Of a stretch of DNA of 64,000 nucleotides, positions 60,149 to 64,000 are shown one piece after another. Below the pieces are notes generated by a model that had not been told where the DNA came from, did not search any database, and was given only the letters and a program-made list of their open reading frames with translations. The position numbers and the translations under genes were made by a program. The stretch's first letter is position 1. The number at the start of each line of letters is the position of its first letter. This DNA is from Rotaria sordida (lineage: Eukaryota > Rotifera > Eurotatoria > Philodinida > Philodinidae), in the NCBI GenBank assembly GCA_905250125.1, contig CAJNOL010001130.1, positions 1-64,000 on the forward strand. The letters are read 5' to 3'.

Positions 60149-63100
60149 ATGACCATGAATTTAAACCCTTTATCCAATGGCCGAGGTAGATCTCTTTTTT
60201 TTTTTATCTAACTTTACTAATTAAAATTTAATTTAGACTATAGTGTAAATAATATCGTTGGTTCTACTTCTCAATCAGATAATTCAATATTTCGAATTTG
60301 TTGTATTGGTATATAAAACCTTTCTTATTTAAACTAAAAAAATAAATGTTTTTTTTTTTGCAAAATAATTTATTTTAGGTGCTGGATATGTCGGAGGTCC
60401 AACATGTGCAGTTATTGCTAGTAAATGTCCAAATATTCATGTAACTGTTGTTGATGTAAGTGCTGAACGTATTGCTGCTTGGAATTCCGATTCATTACCA
60501 ATATTTGAGGTAGATTTGATTTGATTTGATTTTTTTTTATTTTATAAATTTCTACATATAATAAATGATATTATTTTTAGCCAGCGTTAGATGAAATAGT
60601 TCGAAAAATTCGTAATCATAATTTATTCTTTTCAACTGATACAGACAAAGCTATTCAAGAAGCTGATTTAATTTTTATTAGTGTTAATACACCAACAAAA
60701 TCTTATGGTTTTGGTACTGTAAGTTGATTAATTTAATTAGAATAAAGAAATTTTTTTTTTTTCAAAAGGGACGAGCTGCTGATTTACGTTATGTTGAAGA
60801 AGCTGCTAGACAAATAGCTCATATAGCAACAAATGATAAAATAGTTGTTGAAAAATCAACAGTACCTGTTAAAGCATGTGAATCAATAAAAACAATATTA
60901 AAAACGAATAAACGACGTGGTGTTAATTATCAAGTTCTTTCTAATCCAGAATTTTTAGCTGAAGGTTCAGCTATTCATGATCTTTTAGCACCAGATCGTA
61001 TTTTAATTGGTGGTGATGAAACTATTGAAGGTTCATTAGCAATTAAAAGACTTTCATGGGTATATGAACATTGGATACCAAAAGAAAAAATTCTTACGAC
61101 AAATACATGGTCATCAGAATTATCAAAATTAGTTAGTTATGTCTTTTTTTTTATTTGTTTGAAGAGTAAATTTTTTTTTTTTAATTTAGGCAGCTAATGC
61201 ATTTTTAGCTCAACGTATCTCAAGTATTAATTCAATTTCAGCAGTTTGTGAAGCCACAGGTGCATCTGTAGATGAAGTTGCAAAAGCAGTTGGACTTGAT
61301 TCACGTATTGGAAGTAAATTTCTTAATGCTAGTATTGGTAAATTAATAGATTAAAGATTGTTAATTTGGCTTTTTGTTTGATGATTTTCTTTTTATCGAA
61401 AGGTTTTGGTGGTAGTTGTTTTCAAAAGGATATATATAATTTAATTTATTTGGCTGAATCATTAAAACTTGAACCAGTTGCACAATATTGGTTACAAGTT
61501 ATTAAAATAAATGATTGGCAACGTGAACGTTTTGCTCAAATGATTGTTCAAAATTTATTTGGAAGTGTTAGTGGAAAAAAGATCGCTATTTTTGGCTTTG
61601 CTTTTAAAAAAGATACTGCTGATACACGGTTGAAATGAAATGAAATGAAGAATAATTTTAAATAGATTTTTATTTTATTTAGAGAGTCATCAAGTATTTA
61701 TGTATGTCGATATTTAATTGCTGAAGGTGCATCATTACATATTTATGATCCAAAAGTATCATCTGATCGAATTTTTCTTGATTTATCTGAACAAATTGGT
61801 ACAAGTGAAAGAGAATGTAAGATAAATTTTTGACAACGAAAAATAAAAAGCTGTTAACACAATCACTTGCAGGATTAAAAATGTGAAACACGATAGACCT
61901 ATTGTTACTAATTAAATGGACATCGTTTTGTTCCATTTCTTCAAGATAGGTTTGTAGCAGCTTACCGTTGATTTGATGTTTCAAAACTACAGTTTCTCTG
62001 TCACGATTTGTGATGATCTCTCTGGTCGTGTTTCACAAAAAGAATAAACTAAGTTGAATATTTTATTTCGTCGTTTTCATATATGATTTGATAGAGCGTG
62101 AGATACGGATCATGGAAAACTGGTTTTTAATTTTTATGGACATTTCTTTCTAATTGCGCAGAACCTACAACTTCATGCATGTCGTTTTATTCAAAAAAAT
62201 GTATCTTTTTCTAATTACACAAAAGTGTTTAGCTTCATTCTACTTGAAAGCGTCTAAAAATAGTTTTCCTTCTGATTCAGCATAAACTAATTAATTCTCG
62301 TCGAAAAAATGTGTTAATGTTGAAGATTATTTGCCCTTCCTCAATATTGTTCATGACGTATTCTTGTAAATCCTATCTAGTTTTTTCAGCTATATAATGA
62401 AGTCAAAAATATTTTATCTCATTCGATTTATCATGCTACCAGTCACAAAATTGAGCATCATTTGACTTCAGAATTTTCACTTGAAACGATGAATGAAATT
62501 TTCATCAAAGAAACATATCAATCGACTCGGTTATTGATGTTGATTTCGAATATATTATTCATATTACACAAAAGCTTTAGTTTTGATGAAGAGAATTGAA
62601 AATTATGGGTAGAATTCAAAAAGAAAACAAAAAAAAATTTGTTGACAAAGAATAAGAAAGAGAAAAAAGTGATGTGTACTTTTGTGAGTGGTAGTGTAAT
62701 GCAGCGAATGAAATAGAATATTTGACTTCATCATATAGTTGTAAAAACTAGATAAGTTTACAAGAATGAGTCATCAGCAATATTGAACAAAAGTAAATGA
62801 TGTTCAACTTTAATACACTTTTTAGATTAGAATCAATTTAATTTATGCGAAGTCAGAAAAAAATTATGTTTGAAAGCTCTAAAGTAGAATGAAGCAAAAT
62901 GATATCTACAAAGTTTTGATTTTTTATGTGGTCTAAAAGAAATGTCCATAAATATTAAAAACTAGTTTTTCATGATCAGTAGCTCACGCCTTATCAAACT
63001 ATATATGAAAAGATTAAAAAAAAACCGAATACTACATGATAAGGATTCCACAGACCAAATGCTTGCTAATACCATTGATATACGATCTGTGGGAGTGCAA

Positions 63101-63614
63101 ATGTCTACACTATATACTTCGACAATTCTTATAGAGCGTGTTTCACAAAATTGTTTAATATGACATCTATTCTTGTTGTATGGATTAATTGAATAATACA
63201 AGAAAATATTTAAATTTTTAACTTTTTTATTAATTTGATTGATTAGAATTTATAAAATCTATAAATATGATCGATATAATCATTTTAATTTTAGTATCTA
63301 ATCATGTTCAAATAGCTAATGAACCATATGAAGCAGCAAAACATTCTCATGCTATTGTTGTTTGTACTGAATGGGATGAATTTATGGTAAATTCTATTTA
63401 ATAATATTTTTCTTTTTATTCAATTTGATTTATTTTTAATTATCTTTAGAAATTAGATTATCAATTAATTTATAGTACAATGGAAAAACCATCTTATATA
63501 TTTGATGGAAGACTTATACTTGATCATGATCATTTAATGAGCATTGGTTTTAATGTATTTTGTATTGGAAAGAAACCAGCAAAAAATCCATTTTCTAATC
63601 AAAGTCCTCTCTAA
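60149..63614 (+). CDS. UGDH: UDP-glucose 6-dehydrogenase
   Basis: Ten exons join in frame to 501 aa: 60149-60185, 60237-60308, 60379-60509, 60581-60718, 60769-61131, 61190-61337, 61403-61628, 61683-61816, 63295-63386 and 63450-63614. The enzyme oxidises UDP-glucose to UDP-glucuronate with two NAD+ in the cytosol, feeding glycosaminoglycan synthesis and glucuronidation. [13 protein letters not shown] (GAGYVG at 37-42) is the Rossmann NAD site. [11 protein letters not shown] and [13 protein letters not shown] are conserved substrate segments, and [10 protein letters not shown] carries the catalytic Cys302. [17 protein letters not shown] and VVCTEWDEF mark the C-terminal Rossmann domain. The N-terminus has about 28 residues more than the animal enzyme before the NAD motif, across two small exons. 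Exon 5 uses a GTTAGT donor. Intron 8 is 1478 bp, against 50-70 bp for most others, because of an inserted repeat. Confidence 0.95.
61882..63148. repeat. Fold-back element in intron 8 of UGDH
   Basis: Inverted arms of about 380 bases (62080-62470 and 62640-63012), for example TTTATGGACATTTCTTT with a near-identical inverse, are diverged to perhaps 75-80%. They are bracketed by GTGAAACACG (61884) and CGTGTTTCACA (63136); a third CGTGTTTCACA lies at 62026. The block around 61870-61892 matches the element at the left edge of the window. Confidence 0.7.
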
Positions 63615-64000
63615 ACTAAAAAGACAACATTCCATAGATACAATATTGTATTTTATTGTTGTTGTGAAAATAAGTTAATGATGTGATACTAGTAAATGTG
63701 ATCTCAATTTTTACTAATAACATTTGTTTTTTGCTCTTATATTTTGCTAATGTGATAATAATTGATCTTCATTATTTAATATAATAAATTCATCTTTTTT
63801 TAAGATATATTTAATACACATAAGAAAAAAGTTCGAGCACAAAGATATAAATGGACAGATTCTGATTGTGAATCAATAACAATTTCTTATATAATATTCA
63901 TCGTCGAATAAATGAACAATCTATATAACTTGCTCAACTGCTTATTCAATAAATGTCGAAAGAATCATTAGCGATTCCTGTTAAACAAATATATCGACTA
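63615..64000 (+). other. Downstream of UGDH, window end
   Basis: Mostly AT-rich. A coding-like stretch after TTTTTTTTAAG (about 63803-63909, THKKKVRAQRYKWTDSD) ends in a stop, and an ATG at 63953 stays open to the window end (MSKESLAIPVKQIYRL). Either could be an exon of a gene continuing beyond the window; evidence is weak. Confidence 0.25.

Overview
This is eukaryotic DNA, most likely from a bdelloid rotifer such as Rotaria or Adineta. It is AT-rich, its genes have many introns (often 50-80 bp), and it holds repeated degenerate tracts of TGTGGG, the telomere repeat reported for bdelloids. It also carries a kinesin-light-chain-like TPR gene and a permease of a type rare in animals, both typical of bdelloid genomes. 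Assignment to the group is inference; I could not run a search.

Layout. 1-4.9 kb: a truncated RING-finger copy, a decayed LINE-type reverse transcriptase (minus strand) and a telomere-like tract. 4.9-6.6 kb: an intact TPR gene (minus) whose first residues form an acylation motif. 7-14 kb: another telomere-like tract, a nest of DNA transposons (a perfect hAT derivative inside an older inverted-repeat element) and a RING/TRAF-type E3 ligase gene (minus). 14-16.4 kb: a pogo/mariner-type MITE and quiet DNA. 16.4-39.6 kb: two large plus-strand genes (A, at least 1894 codons; B, 1537 aa) for low-complexity Ser/Thr/Gln-rich proteins I do not recognise. They are probably linked by phase-compatible splicing, and their long introns each hold a fold-back element. 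40-51 kb: accessory DNA with decayed genes, a second LINE relic, an intact GNAT-like gene, a 1.3 kb palindrome and a small LTR element. 51.3-53.9 kb: a seven-exon APC-superfamily permease. 54-60 kb: sparse DNA with hAT-like and Tc1 relics. 60.1-63.6 kb: an intact ten-exon UDP-glucose 6-dehydrogenase.

The genes do not form a pathway. The main theme is the contrast between telomere-like, transposon-rich flanks (2-15 kb and 41-59 kb) and the conserved gene blocks. The telomere-like tracts recur in one configuration, G-rich strand first, then a short spacer, then C-rich strand. No phage, plasmid, CRISPR or bacterial operon structure is present.
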